NCBI RefSeq assembly: GCF_004153195.1
Contig: NZ_SEMC01000019.1
Location: forward strand, 1-46,337
DNA: 46,337 nucleotides
Direction: 5' to 3'
Origin: Sporolactobacillus sp. THM19-2
GTDB taxonomy: Bacteria > Bacillota > Bacilli > Bacillales > Sporolactobacillaceae
The first letter of the stretch is position 1. Every line of letters begins with the position of its first letter. The translations under genes and the position numbers were made by a program. Below are positions 1 to 8,592 of this stretch, in pieces. The notes beneath the pieces are model-generated. The model was given only the letters and a program-made list of their open reading frames with translations, did no database searches and was not told where the DNA came from.

Positions 1-2
1 GC

Positions 3-164
3 TTAAATCGCAGGATACCGACCATCGAAGAACTGGATCGGGAGCTAAATGCCTGGTGCGATGATCGCAATCATCAGTCGATTGCAGTCAAGTGGCAATT
101 CACCACAGCCGATGCCCGTACCAAATTACACTCGCTGTACCCTAAACTCACGGTAGAAAATTAA
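3..164 (+). CDS. IS630-family transposase, C-terminal fragment (start lies outside the window)
   Basis: An open frame enters from the left edge and ends at TAA 162-164, giving 53 residues. It reads LNRRIPTIEELDRELNAW, then an RNxxxxxxxWQFTTADARxKL segment and ends LYPKLTVEN. This tail is characteristic of IS630-family DDE transposases, which cut and paste DNA at TA dinucleotides. The catalytic core is out of the window, so activity cannot be judged. It abuts the broken end of an IS200/IS605 element, which suggests that it, or a later deletion, removed the end of that element. The family call rests on recognition of the C-terminal pattern only. Confidence 0.7.
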   Translation, partial: LNRRIPTIEELDRELNAWCDDRNHQSIAVKWQFTTADARTKLHSLYPKLTVEN

Positions 165-178
165 AGCAAATATGGTAG

Positions 179-487
179 CTACGATGCACTAGGATACCGG
201 GACTGTTTTTTAAAGAAACGATGATAAGCATCAGATAAATTCCTTAATGAATTTTGAAGAGCAAATTTATCTACCTCTTTAAGCCATATAAATTGCTTTT
301 TAAAGGCTGATAGTTGACTTGAGCATTTATTATAAGTTAATCCTTTTCCTGTTTCTTTATAAGCCCTCTTCCATAAATCCAAAAAATGATTATACACAAA
401 TCGTGAGCATCCAATCGTCTTATCTATTTGAACCGCTTGCTTTTCCGTTGGGTAAATTCTGACTTTGTATGCTTTTTGACGTAACAT
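179..487 (-). pseudogene. tnpB: TnpB (IS605 OrfB) RNA-guided nuclease, N-terminal fragment
   Basis: This 102-residue frame starts MLRQKAYKVRIYPTEKQ and continues with IGCSRFVYNHFLDLW and LKEVDKFALQNSLRNLSDAYHRFFKKQ, the standard N-terminal helix-turn-helix region of TnpB. Full-length TnpB proteins are about 360-400 residues. This one runs into unrelated residues (SRYPSAS) and stops, so the RuvC-like nuclease domain and zinc finger are absent. It lies 9 nt downstream of tnpA on the same strand, the usual order in IS605-type elements. The break lies near 185-200, next to the IS630 fragment. Confidence 0.85.
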
Positions 488-496
488 GCGATCACC

Positions 497-898
497 TCAC
501 TTCTTCTTTTGGTTTCTAATATATTCTCTTACTTGTTCTTCGGTATTTTCACTTACTGTTGCAACAAAATATGATGGATTCCATAAATTACCTCCCCATA
601 ATTTATTTTTCAATTCAGGAAATCTCTTGAACATCATACGAGCAGAAGTCCCTTTTAATGATTTAATCATATTAGGTATTGATTGCTGAGGCGTGCAATC
701 GACTAACAAGTGGACATGATCTTTGTTCACTTCCAATTCAGATATAGTGAAATCATTCTCATCTGCTATGTTATACAATATCTCTTTGAGTCCATTTTCA
801 ATATGATTAACTAAAACTTGATGCCGATATTTTACACACCAAACAATATGATATTGGATGGAATAAACGTATCCCCGTCCATGTTTAACTTCTGACAT
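497..898 (-). CDS. tnpA: TnpA, Y1 HUH transposase of IS200/IS605 family
   Basis: This single-strand DNA transposase of about 133 residues cuts and rejoins element ends through a phosphotyrosine intermediate. Visible signatures are the N-terminal SEVKHGRGYVYSIQYHIVWCVKYRHQVL, the HUH-type metal motif in DHVHLLVD, and the catalytic tyrosine region near the C-terminus (EEQVREYIRNQKKK). The ATG at 898 is preceded by GGTGA. An upstream in-frame ATG at 910 is possible but lacks a clear ribosome site. The length is normal for the family, so the protein may be active even though its tnpB partner is broken. Confidence 0.88.
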   Translation of the reverse strand: MSEVKHGRGYVYSIQYHIVWCVKYRHQVLVNHIENGLKEILYNIADENDFTISELEVNKDHVHLLVDCTPQQSIPNMIKSLKGTSARMMFKRFPELKNKLWGGNLWNPSYFVATVSENTEEQVREYIRNQKKK

Positions 899-1002
899 TT
901 TTATCACCATTAATAATATAACATATGTTAATAGATTATGGAACTTAATATACTGATATTGTAGTATTTTTTAAATGTACGATAATAACATATGATCACT
1001 TA

Positions 1003-1022
1003 CTCATGACTGAAGTCACGAG
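1003..1022 (-). repeat. Subterminal hairpin of the IS200/IS605 element
   Basis: CTCATGACT (1003-1011) and AGTCACGAG (1014-1022) pair with a single G.T wobble and a 2-nt loop. IS200/IS605 elements carry imperfect hairpins just inside each end that TnpA recognises as single-stranded DNA. The position upstream of tnpA fits the left end. Confidence 0.6.
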
Positions 1023-1093
1023 TGTGCGTTCGCAACAAATCAATTTCTTCGCTAAATTCCTCCTTTGGGTTGCCGCTTATCTCACAAAAAAGC

Positions 1094-1140
1094 CCGAATG
1101 ATCAGATTTATATCCGTTCATCTGAATCATTCGGATTTTT
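1094..1140. terminator. Bidirectional terminator downstream of the MMPL gene
   Basis: CCGAATGATCAGAT (1094-1107) pairs with ATCTGAATCATTCGG (1120-1134) with one bulge. It is flanked by ATTTTT on the right and AAAAAA on the left, so it can end transcription in both directions. It lies 106 nt past the minus-strand MMPL stop codon. Confidence 0.7.
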
Positions 1141-1245
1141 ATTTTCAAGAATTTCTGTATCCATTTTTTTCTGCACGAGAAACCACTATTCGTCTGATTT
1201 CAATGCACTGGACGAGGCCCTTTCGTTTTACTCATCATTCGCTGA

Positions 1246-4200
1246 TCATTCTGCGTTCCTTTTAAACTTTGGTGGCGAGTCAAAGAGTGAAATCATCGCC
1301 GGAACAAAGATCGGAAGCATAATGAAGCAGAGTACGATCAGACCGGTAATGACAGCCGTTGCCAACTCAATAAGGAGCACAATTCCTGACGGCATCAGTG
1401 TCGCGAAGGTTCCCCCAAGGATCACGAAGGCCGACAAAATGATGGTGCCTACTCGTTTTGCGGCTTCGACAATCGCTTCCTTGCCCGACAGCAGTGGATA
1501 TTCCTTATAACGCGCCAGCAGAAAGATGCTGTAGTCTACGCCCAGAGCAACGATCACGATAAAGGCGAAGAATGGAACGAAAGAGGAGATTCCCTCCAGG
1601 CCAAACATACTGATGAACAAAGCGTTCAGGACAAACATGGCCGCATAGTAGGCCCCCATTAGAGACACCGTGATAAACACCGGGATCCAGAAGGAACGCA
1701 TCACAACGATCAGTACAAGCAACACGCCAATGAGTACAATAACCGTTAAGCGATTCAAATCTTTTGTCAGAACATTGTTCGTGTCATAGGTTGTCGAGCT
1801 TGGACCGGAAACGGCTGCCTTGGCATCAGTCAAAGTTGTTCCCTTCACTCCGTTCTCCACCGTTGTATTCATGTGCCTGATTGTATTTAAAGCTTGCTTT
1901 GAATAAGGGTCATTATCGAGAATCACCGTTATTTTGGTAATGGTCCGGTCTTTGGACATGAACGCATCCAAAGCCTGCTGATACTGTTTATCTTTCAGTG
2001 CTTCATCTGGTATTGAGAAGCTTCGATTTGTATTAAGCTGCGTGAGAAAAGTGTTGGTCTTTCCCAGGCCGCCGGATATTTGATCCAATCCTTTATTGAC
2101 ATCCGCCAGCTTGTCGCTGAATGTATGGAACCCGTTAAGCCCATCTGCCAGCTTCTGTTGACCGGATTTCATTTGTCCCAGTCCGTCCGTTACCTGGTCC
2201 ATATTGGTAACGATCTTTCCGATGCCTGAAGAGGCGCTGTCAAGACCGCTTTTCGTTTTTTCAAGTCCTTCCGCCATTTTGGACAGGCCGGCACTCATCT
2301 CAGCCAGATGCGTGTTCGCCGTTTTGAATCCGGTCGTCAGTGCATTGTAGTTCTTGTTCAATGCATCGATGCCTTCCGGGGTGATCCTGGCCAATGATGC
2401 AGACAACTGATCGATGCCTGCTTTTAATTGAAGATAGTTCTGATCACTGGCAACTCCCGGACTGCTTTCACCGAGCGTCGCCGTCAGCATTTGCATCTGC
2501 GTGAGTGCATTCTTGACGCCGAGCAGCGCTTTTGCGGTGTCTTGATAACTGGTGCCCATTTTCGCATAGCCGGACTGCATCTGATCATAGTTATCAGCGA
2601 GTGTATGCACAGCACCACTCATTTTTTCAAGATTACTTTCAATTTGTCCGATCCCGTCACTGATATTTTGTGATTGACCGGTGCCTCCGAGCCCATTTTG
2701 AATTTGCTTAAGTCCGCTGGTGAGAGCAGTCATGCCATTCTCAAGTCTGGCTGTTCCGTCGACCATCTTATTGACTTGAGAGAAATCAGCCGAGCCAAGT
2801 TTTTCCTGAGCCGTTTTCAGACCGCCGCCGATCTGATCGACCCCCTTCCGTGTCGCGGACAATCCGTCTGTGACCGACTTCGTCTGATCACCAATGTAAA
2901 ACCCATTCACTTCTTGTCCCTGAGGCCTGGTTATGGAAGAAACTTCTTTGACGCCTTTAATTTTTCCCAGTTGCCCGGTTAGTCGATCGATCGCCGCCAG
3001 AGATTCGTTATTGTCTAAAGCTTTTTTATTCTCAATGACGACAGTAGCCGGCATTGCATTACCTTTGCCAAAATGATCCGCCACAATATTCATGGCTTTA
3101 GAGGAAGGATAGCTGTTGCCCAGTTCGCTGATCGTATCAAAGTTTAATTTTTCCTGATAGAAAAACACGGCCGGAACAATAAGTACAGCCACAACGATTA
3201 CGGAAACAATCGGATGCCGGGTGGCGAGCGTTGCAGTTCCTGCCCACATTCTGTTCTCCCCATGTCCTTTACTACTTTTGGATGGCCAGAACAGCTTTTG
3301 ACCGAGCAGTTTCATCGCAAACGGAGTCAGGGTGATCATCTCGAGCAACAGAAACGCAACACCAATGACCACGACAATGCCCGACCGATAGATTGGCGAT
3401 TGAGAGAATATAAGTGCCGCAAAAGCGATAAAGACAGTCAGGATACTGTAGAAAATCGTTTTTCCGGCCGTTTGGTAAGTCGAGACAATCGCATCGTCAA
3501 TAGACAATCCTTTTGACAGTTCTTCCTTAAAGCGGTTAAACAGCAATATATTATAATCGGTCCCAATGCCGAACAGGATCAGAATAAGCAGCATCTGCGT
3601 CAGACTGGTTAGCGGGAAACCTGCTTTGTCAATCAGCTGCGCAGCGACCCCCATTGAGCAAAGGTAGGAGAACATAACCGCAAGTAACGAAATGACCGGT
3701 GTCACGATGGATCGAAACATAAGGACAAGAACAATTAAAATGAACAGAACGGTCAGTGCCGCACTTTTCTCAACTCCGCCCTGAGATGCCTTTAAATAGT
3801 CATTATTAATGAAATCCTCGCCGGTCAGATAATGAGTAACCGTGACCTTGTCCAGCCGCTGATCAATAGCTTTCTTAATATCATCGATTTCTCGAGACTT
3901 TTTATCTAACTTGAAGCTCACCATTACCGTTGTTTTATCTTTCGAAATCAGCGAATTTTTCGCTTCAGGCAGGCTGAAGGGATCCATGATTTCGGCAACT
4001 CCGAGCGTGTCTGCATCATCACGGAATTGTTCCACACCCTGCCTGATCTGATTCAGCTCATTATTGGAAATTTTATTCTTATCATAAAAGACAATAAGGT
4101 CATTGGTTCCCTTCGACCTTTCCATTTTACTCAATATGGCGTCGGCTTGTACCGATGGGCTGTTTTCGTTTAATGCCTTCTGCCCTCTGTCTCTCAGGAT

Positions 4201-4293
4201 GGCATTGATATCCGGCTGCATAGCAACGAGCACAACCGTTGCAACAAGCCATAAGCATAAAATGAGCCAACGCGCTTTAATGATTCCTCTCAC
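1246..4293 (-). CDS. MMPL-family RND-type exporter
   Basis: The product is a large membrane protein (1015 residues) of the MMPL branch of the RND superfamily, proton-driven exporters of lipids, surfactants or drugs. Architecture: one N-terminal membrane helix (about 8-26), an extracytoplasmic domain, a five-to-six-helix bundle (about 175-335) with GIGTDYNILLFNRF, another helix near 365-385, a long extracytoplasmic region (about 480-770) full of degenerate heptad GL..M..GL..T.SGL repeats, and a second bundle (about 835-1005) with the paired ALGVDYSIFLLARYKE motif. The two (G)xDY motifs carry the Asp-Tyr pair of the proton relay. Translation starts at GTG 4293 behind GGGGAGG. It diverges from a TetR regulator with a candidate operator between them, suggesting inducer-controlled efflux. 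Closest known type: YdfJ/YdgH of Bacillus. The substrate is unknown. Confidence 0.88.
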   Translation of the reverse strand: MRGIIKARWLILCLWLVATVVLVAMQPDINAILRDRGQKALNENSPSVQADAILSKMERSKGTNDLIVFYDKNKISNNELNQIRQGVEQFRDDADTLGVAEIMDPFSLPEAKNSLISKDKTTVMVSFKLDKKSREIDDIKKAIDQRLDKVTVTHYLTGEDFINNDYLKASQGGVEKSAALTVLFILIVLVLMFRSIVTPVISLLAVMFSYLCSMGVAAQLIDKAGFPLTSLTQMLLILILFGIGTDYNILLFNRFKEELSKGLSIDDAIVSTYQTAGKTIFYSILTVFIAFAALIFSQSPIYRSGIVVVIGVAFLLLEMITLTPFAMKLLGQKLFWPSKSSKGHGENRMWAGTATLATRHPIVSVIVVAVLIVPAVFFYQEKLNFDTISELGNSYPSSKAMNIVADHFGKGNAMPATVVIENKKALDNNESLAAIDRLTGQLGKIKGVKEVSSITRPQGQEVNGFYIGDQTKSVTDGLSATRKGVDQIGGGLKTAQEKLGSADFSQVNKMVDGTARLENGMTALTSGLKQIQNGLGGTGQSQNISDGIGQIESNLEKMSGAVHTLADNYDQMQSGYAKMGTSYQDTAKALLGVKNALTQMQMLTATLGESSPGVASDQNYLQLKAGIDQLSASLARITPEGIDALNKNYNALTTGFKTANTHLAEMSAGLSKMAEGLEKTKSGLDSASSGIGKIVTNMDQVTDGLGQMKSGQQKLADGLNGFHTFSDKLADVNKGLDQISGGLGKTNTFLTQLNTNRSFSIPDEALKDKQYQQALDAFMSKDRTITKITVILDNDPYSKQALNTIRHMNTTVENGVKGTTLTDAKAAVSGPSSTTYDTNNVLTKDLNRLTVIVLIGVLLVLIVVMRSFWIPVFITVSLMGAYYAAMFVLNALFISMFGLEGISSFVPFFAFIVIVALGVDYSIFLLARYKEYPLLSGKEAIVEAAKRVGTIILSAFVILGGTFATLMPSGIVLLIELATAVITGLIVLCFIMLPIFVPAMISLFDSPPKFKRNAE

Positions 4294-4577
4294 TTCTGAT
4301 CCTCCCCGTAAAAACTAAATGAATTTCACCTGTTCATGAAGACGACTCATAAGCAGATATCGTCTTTTCTCGATTTAACATCTATGTTCAGCAATTATTT
4401 ATTATGGAGAGGCATTGTCGAATCTCAGTGTTGCATCGTTTAAAGGTATGCTTATCTTCTAAAAACCTCATTTGTTCTCCTCATAGAATTCATTGAACAC
4501 AGTGTTGATTTAATATCATGCTGATAGTATAGTAAACGTAAAAGTTAAGTTCAATATGTAATTTTTCGTTTTCTGTT

Positions 4578-4615
4578 ATTGAATAAACAAACACATCACG
4601 TATTGTTTAATAAAT
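4578..4615. promoter_or_regulatory. Candidate TetR operator in the divergent MMPL/tetR gap
   Basis: The inverted repeat ATTGAATAAACAA (4578-4590) / TTGTTTAATAAAT (4603-4615) matches at 11 of 13 positions with a 12-nt spacer. It ends 10 nt before the tetR GTG start. TetR-family repressors generally bind such palindromes in the shared intergenic region. The remaining 4294-4577 is A+T rich, with no gene seen. Confidence 0.55.
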
Positions 4616-4625
4616 GAAGGAATAG

Positions 4626-5189
4626 GTGAATCTGATGGTGGGTACAAAGAATAACAGACGCACCCAATATACGATCCAGGTAATCAAGGAGGCCTTTTTA
4701 CGTCTTCTGAACACGAATGAGCTCTCCAAAATAACGGTTACTCAAATTTGCAGGGAAGCGGATGTCAATCGGGGAACTTTTTATTTGCATTTTAACGACC
4801 CGCTTGATTTATTCCATAACATTGAAACGGATCTGACCAATCAAATCCGACCGGTTTTAGCCATGCGTCCGCAAGAACAGCTTCATGACTGGCTAAAAAG
4901 ACTGATTATTATACTTAAAGATAACGAAGCAGTTAGCCAATTGATTTTGGCAAATTACCGTGACGGTATTATGATCAATGAGTTGTTTTCTGAAGTACAG
5001 GAACAAGCGATTGAGGAATTTAAAGAGGATTTTCATGAGCAGGATCCTCACATTCTAAAGTATTACTTTTCCTATTTTGTCAATGGTTCAATTAGCGCTA
5101 TTTTAAGTTGGTTCGCAGATGAGGAGGATCAATCGATTGAGGGAATTACTAAAGCTTTAGCAAACGTCTTGTCGCGATCAACGGAATAA
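4626..5189 (+). CDS. TetR/AcrR-family transcriptional regulator
   Basis: This 187-residue protein has an N-terminal helix-turn-helix (about residues 12-60: TIQVIKEAFLRLL ... ITVTQICREADVNRGTFYLHF), diagnostic of TetR repressors, followed by a helical ligand-binding and dimerisation domain with the pattern of the TetR_C_7 / YdeS-like group (YFVNGSISAILSWFADE). The start is taken as GTG 4626, 5 nt after GAAGG. The internal ATG at 4635 is 14 nt away and less well placed. It is transcribed divergently from the MMPL exporter, so it probably represses that exporter and itself through the palindrome just upstream. Confidence 0.87.
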   Translation: MNLMVGTKNNRRTQYTIQVIKEAFLRLLNTNELSKITVTQICREADVNRGTFYLHFNDPLDLFHNIETDLTNQIRPVLAMRPQEQLHDWLKRLIIILKDNEAVSQLILANYRDGIMINELFSEVQEQAIEEFKEDFHEQDPHILKYYFSYFVNGSISAILSWFADEEDQSIEGITKALANVLSRSTE

Positions 5190-5530
5190 TTGGAAGAGAT
5201 AAATGGATATTATGGGTCAATGCCGGCATCTTGCACCTCTGCTTTTATTCTCAGCCGGGACCCTGTTATATTTACATGGCAAAGGTGCTTCACAGTCAAT
5301 AAACCAGTGAAACACCCACATCGTTGTTTTGTATCTGATTAGATAAATAGATTCACATTAGATTTTGTTGCTTCGCCCAGAAGCCGGCCAAACCGCCGAA
5401 CGTAACACCCCCTCACGTGCTACGCCCATTCACTCCATACTTATCATACAGGCAACCATTTTAACACCTGAGAACATATTTTTTGTTTTTAGTCCTGATT
5501 CATTTCCCCGGCTTGTTGTCGGTAAAGAGA
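5190..5530. other. Intergenic region, no gene recognised
   Basis: This is the 341-nt gap between the convergent tetR and glutaredoxin genes. The only clear structure is an imperfect hairpin, GGTGCTTCAC (5284-5293) with GTGAAACACC (5307-5316), followed by a short T-rich run. It may act as a weak terminator for tetR. Short open frames here show no ribosome site or recognisable protein. Confidence 0.5.
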
Positions 5531-5764
5531 TTAGTCATGAATCAGACTCATAATCCGATTTGGATCAAATCCGAGTACCCATTGTCCATTCACGTTTGTT
5601 TGGGGTACGCCCATTTGTCCGGTTGTTTCGACAAGACGCTGACCGGCAGCCGGGTCTTGCTGGACATTCACTTCTTTAAAAAGCAGCCCTTTTTCTCTCA
5701 GAAAGTTTTTTACCATATGGCAGAAGGGACAGGTATTAGTCGTATACACAGTAATTTCATTCAT
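5531..5764 (-). CDS. Glutaredoxin-like thiol-disulfide reductase
   Basis: This 77-residue single-domain thioredoxin fold has the redox motif CPFC at residues 12-15 (TTNTCPFCHMVKNFL), the cis-proline segment GVPQTNVNG and the C-terminal helix region. Its size and motif fit NrdH/YruB-type glutaredoxins that reduce protein disulfides or mixed disulfides. ATG 5764 is preceded by AAAGGAG. It lies 138 nt downstream of the CoA-disulfide-reductase gene on the same strand, so it probably belongs to the same persulfide/low-molecular-weight-thiol system, though separate transcription is possible. Its electron donor cannot be read from sequence. Confidence 0.85.
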   Translation of the reverse strand: MNEITVYTTNTCPFCHMVKNFLREKGLLFKEVNVQQDPAAGQRLVETTGQMGVPQTNVNGQWVLGFDPNRIMSLIHD

Positions 5765-5902
5765 CGTTAATTACTCCTTTAAAAGTTTTTTCACTCTTAA
5801 TCAGTCAATCGTTTAATTATTAATCGTCGCTCGGATCATTTATTTATTGCACTTCTGTAACCGCTGCCGGCTTCATCGAATGAATAAATTATTCTTCTTT
5901 CC

Positions 5903-7552
5903 TCATTCCGTTACTTTCTCCGGAAAAACAGTTTTATATAGTTTATATCCTCCATCTAAATTCTTAACCCGATAGCCTTTCTGAGCAAGAATACGAGATG
6001 CGAGATAGCCGCGAAGGCCCACCTGACAAGTCACAATCAAATCACGGTTTTTCGGAATCTCACGTAATCGTTCACGAAGATCGTCCAAAGGAATATTCAC
6101 CGCTCTCTGGATGGTTCCGTTCCCGTATTCCTGTGCTGTCCGAACATCAATGAGCATTGCCCCCTGTTCTACCAGCCGGTCGACCTCATTCCACTGAACA
6201 TGCTGCACTTTGCCTTCCAGCAGATTTTCTGACGCATAACCGATTAAATTAACCGGAGCCTTTGCCGAGTTAAACGGCGGCGCGTAGGCAAGTTCAAGCT
6301 CAGTCAGGTCATGAACCGTCATCTGTCCATGGATCGCCGCGGCAAGCACATCGATGGTTTTATCGATCCCCTTTTTGCCAACCGCCTGAGCACCCAGTAA
6401 CTTTCCGGATTCCGGGTCAAAGAGCAGCTTAAGTGTCATCTGCGAGCTGCCCGGATAATAAGACGCGTGATCCGGCGGACTGGTGTGCAGCGCTTCATAA
6501 GGGATCTGATATCTCTGCAGCATTTTTTCACTTAATCCTGTTACAGCGGCAGATGTATCAAAAACTTTCACAATAGATGTACCCAGAGTCCCCTTGTAAC
6601 TGCGTTTCATACCGCTTAGAATATCAGCAACCATTCGTCCCTGGCGATTGGCCGGTGAGGCGAGTGGAATAACTGCGGCTTTCCCGCTGATTGTCTGAGT
6701 CACTTCGATTGCATCACCGATCGCATAAATATTTGGATCACTGGTCTGTAGCTGATCATTAACCGATATGCTGCGGCGGATACCCAGCGCTAAGCCTGCT
6801 TGCTCAGCTAAGGCTGATTCTGGAACGACGCCGACTGATAAAAGGGTCAAATCTGTCGCTTTACGCCGCCCATCATCCATCACCAGAACGGCACCCTTTT
6901 CTTCAAAACCCGTGACGGTTTTTCCTTTGAGCACCTCAATACCGTGCACTTTCAGTTCAGCTTCTACGCTGGCCGCCATTTCCGGGTCAAGCGGGGGAAG
7001 AACTTGATGCTCCCGTTCAATGATCGTCACTTTAGGTCCGCGTTCTGCAAGGTTCTCGGCCATTTCCAGGCCGATAAAACCGGCACCGATAATCACGGCC
7101 CGATCTGCTTGACGCTGCTGCAGATCGTGAACAATGCGTTCAGCATCCGGAACATCGCGTAGCGTGAATACATGCTCCGCCTGGTCCATTCCTTTAATTG
7201 GCGGACGCATCGGGTGCGCCCCGGTTGAGAGAATCAAAGCGTCATAGGTTTCTTTATAAGTCTTTCCATGATGAGTAATGGTCACTTCCTTTTGTTCTCG
7301 ATTAATATGTGTTGCTTCACTTTCTGTCCGCACATCCAGACGAAAACGCTGGTACAGCTTTTCTGCCGTCTGCACAAGCAGCTGTGACCGTTCCTGGATC
7401 ACGCCGCCAATAAAATAAGGAAGACCGCAGTTGGCAAAAGAAACATAAGGACCGCGTTCCACGACAATAATCTCTGCTTCTTCATTTAATCGGCGAAGCC
7501 GCGTGGCTGCCGACATCCCACCGGCCACCCCGCCAATAATGACGTATTTCAT
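5903..7552 (-). CDS. CoA-disulfide reductase / NADH-dependent persulfide reductase with C-terminal rhodanese domain
   Basis: This FAD- and NAD(P)H-dependent enzyme of 549 residues reduces CoA disulfide, CoA-persulfide or polysulfide. Visible parts: an N-terminal FAD-binding dinucleotide fold (YVIIGGVAGGMSAATRLRRL), the single redox cysteine near residue 42 in SFANCGLPYF, the NAD-binding fold (AVIIGAGFIGLEMAENL), an FAD-contact motif (NIYAIGDAIEV), a dimerisation domain, and a rhodanese domain (about 455-549) with active Cys in TCQVGLRGY. This fusion is known as CoADR-RHD/Npsr. ATG 7552 is preceded by AAGGAGG 8 nt away. The longer in-frame start would overlap the upstream rhodanese gene. It is second gene after the internal CstR-type operator. 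Confidence 0.93.
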   Translation of the reverse strand: MKYVIIGGVAGGMSAATRLRRLNEEAEIIVVERGPYVSFANCGLPYFIGGVIQERSQLLVQTAEKLYQRFRLDVRTESEATHINREQKEVTITHHGKTYKETYDALILSTGAHPMRPPIKGMDQAEHVFTLRDVPDAERIVHDLQQRQADRAVIIGAGFIGLEMAENLAERGPKVTIIEREHQVLPPLDPEMAASVEAELKVHGIEVLKGKTVTGFEEKGAVLVMDDGRRKATDLTLLSVGVVPESALAEQAGLALGIRRSISVNDQLQTSDPNIYAIGDAIEVTQTISGKAAVIPLASPANRQGRMVADILSGMKRSYKGTLGTSIVKVFDTSAAVTGLSEKMLQRYQIPYEALHTSPPDHASYYPGSSQMTLKLLFDPESGKLLGAQAVGKKGIDKTIDVLAAAIHGQMTVHDLTELELAYAPPFNSAKAPVNLIGYASENLLEGKVQHVQWNEVDRLVEQGAMLIDVRTAQEYGNGTIQRAVNIPLDDLRERLREIPKNRDLIVTCQVGLRGYLASRILAQKGYRVKNLDGGYKLYKTVFPEKVTE

Positions 7553-7565
7553 TGCATTTCCCTCC

Positions 7566-7868
7566 TTAGCGTTCAATCGGTCCGTGCCAGTTCATCATTC
7601 CGCCGGCCATATTTTTCACCTTAAATCCATTTGCGGACAGGATGGCAGAAGCCACATCGCTTCTGTTTCCGGATTGACAAACCATGATGTGTTCTTGCTC
7701 TTTGTTGATTTCACCGATTCGGTTCGGAATCTCATTAACCGAAATATTGATCGCCCCCGGAATATGTCCCCCGGCAAATTCAAACGGTTCACGGACATCA
7801 ATAATACTTAACGGTGTATGGTTGCGCACCAGACGTTCGACTTCTTCAGGTGTCAGTTCTTCATACAT
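7566..7868 (-). CDS. Rhodanese-like sulfurtransferase (single domain)
   Basis: This 100-residue rhodanese domain has the substrate-fold signature DVREPFEFAGGHIPGAINI and the catalytic loop CQSGNRS, in which the cysteine carries a persulfide. Single-domain rhodaneses accept sulfane sulfur from thiosulfate or low-molecular-weight persulfides. The gene begins 48 nt downstream of the second CstR-type operator and ends 13 nt before the CoA-disulfide-reductase start, so the two are probably co-transcribed. The ribosome site before ATG 7868 is GGGAGG. Confidence 0.9.
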   Translation of the reverse strand: MYEELTPEEVERLVRNHTPLSIIDVREPFEFAGGHIPGAINISVNEIPNRIGEINKEQEHIMVCQSGNRSDVASAILSANGFKVKNMAGGMMNWHGPIER

Positions 7869-7915
7869 GCTGTTTTCCTCCCTGGATCATTTCTTATCAA
7901 AAACCTGCGCAGCAT

Positions 7916-7933
7916 TATACCCGTGGGGGTATA
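7916..7933. promoter_or_regulatory. Second CstR/CsoR-type operator with embedded -10 element
   Basis: The palindrome TATACCC (7916-7922), spacer GTGG, GGGTATA (7927-7933) has the same arms and same 4-nt spacing as the site upstream of the repressor gene. Read on the minus strand it contains GGGTATAAT, a consensus -10. Repressor binding here should block a promoter for the rhodanese and CoA-disulfide-reductase genes. No good -35 is visible at 17 nt. Confidence 0.8.
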
Positions 7934-7951
7934 ATTTACTCCATAAAAAAA

Positions 7952-8269
7952 CTACCAGCGATTCATCCCGCCGCGTACATTGGTCACTTTTTCATAGCCC
8001 GCTTTTTTCAAAAACTTGCAGGCGACTGAGCTTCTCATACCGCTTTGACAGATGACGACGACTTCTTTTTCTTTCGGGATCTTGTTGAGATGATTTTTCA
8101 AAGTTTGCAGCGGAATATTGATAAAGCCCGGGATGGATCGACTGCTGAACTCCGGCTTTGTGCGCACATCAAGAAAGTATTTTCCCTTTTTATCAGGCAG
8201 ATAAGTCTCTTTTAGTTCCGAAGTGCTTATCTTCTTTATTTTAGGTCTGCAAAAGAACAGGCATTTCAT
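7952..8269 (-). CDS. Rhodanese-like sulfurtransferase, second copy
   Basis: This protein of about 105 residues has a short basic N-terminal extension (MKCLFFCRPKIKKIS) and a rhodanese domain with LDVRTKPEFSSRSIPGFINIP and the catalytic loop CQSGMRSSVA. The extra cysteines near the N-terminus (residues 3 and 7) are not typical of the minimal domain and could relay sulfur or anchor the protein; that is speculation. The start is taken as ATG 8269 behind GGGAGG. An upstream in-frame start at 8293 lacks a site. It follows the CstR-type gene by 46 nt and is likely in its operon. Confidence 0.85.
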   Translation of the reverse strand: MKCLFFCRPKIKKISTSELKETYLPDKKGKYFLDVRTKPEFSSRSIPGFINIPLQTLKNHLNKIPKEKEVVVICQSGMRSSVACKFLKKAGYEKVTNVRGGMNRW

Positions 8270-8315
8270 ATTTATTTTTCCTCCCTTCGCCATCGATTCA
8301 CGGTATCTTGATTCC

Positions 8316-8579
8316 TTAGCGACTTTTCACCAGCATTTGAACCGCTTCATTTACGATGGATTCAGTTGATCCTTTACCGCTCTCAATCTGCTCCCGCAGA
8401 CAGGCTTCCAGATTCTTTCCAATAACTAAACCAAGTGCACGATCCATTGCCGTCCGGGCAGCAGTCATCTGGGTCACTACACTGCGGCAGTCTTCACCTT
8501 GTTCCATCATGTTAAGAATTCCGCGGATCTGACCATCAATTCGTTTCAATCGATTTTTCATTTGCGCTGTATACTCCAT
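8316..8579 (-). CDS. cstR: CstR-like persulfide-sensing repressor (CsoR/DUF156 family)
   Basis: This 87-residue all-helical CsoR-family repressor has cysteines at 31 (GEDCRSVVTQ) and 60 (NLEACLREQ) when counted from ATG 8579. Copper-sensing CsoR needs Cys-His-Cys; the histidine four residues before the second cysteine is Asn56 here. That replacement, and the rhodanese/CoA-reductase neighbours, point to CstR, which senses per- and polysulfides by cross-linking its two cysteines. Two matching GGGTATA palindromes in the cluster are its likely operators, including one over its own promoter. A nickel or other metal specificity is less likely without the histidine. Confidence 0.88.
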   Translation of the reverse strand: MEYTAQMKNRLKRIDGQIRGILNMMEQGEDCRSVVTQMTAARTAMDRALGLVIGKNLEACLREQIESGKGSTESIVNEAVQMLVKSR

Positions 8580-8592
8580 GAACAATCCCCCT

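Larger units (their letters stand above)
179..1022 (-). mobile_element. IS200/IS605-family insertion sequence, truncated at its tnpB end
   Basis: This is a minus-strand element carrying tnpA (898 to 497) followed by the first part of tnpB (487 to 179). The terminal imperfect hairpin typical of the family lies beyond tnpA at 1003-1022. The tnpB 3' part, the right end and any associated guide-RNA end are missing. The element stops where the IS630-type sequence begins, so it should not be mobile alone unless tnpA acts on a distant right end. Confidence 0.8.

Noticed and set aside
1022-1510. 162-codon plus-strand frame overlapping the MMPL 3' end
   Set aside because: It runs antisense through the conserved exporter sequence and the bidirectional terminator, and no domain is recognisable.
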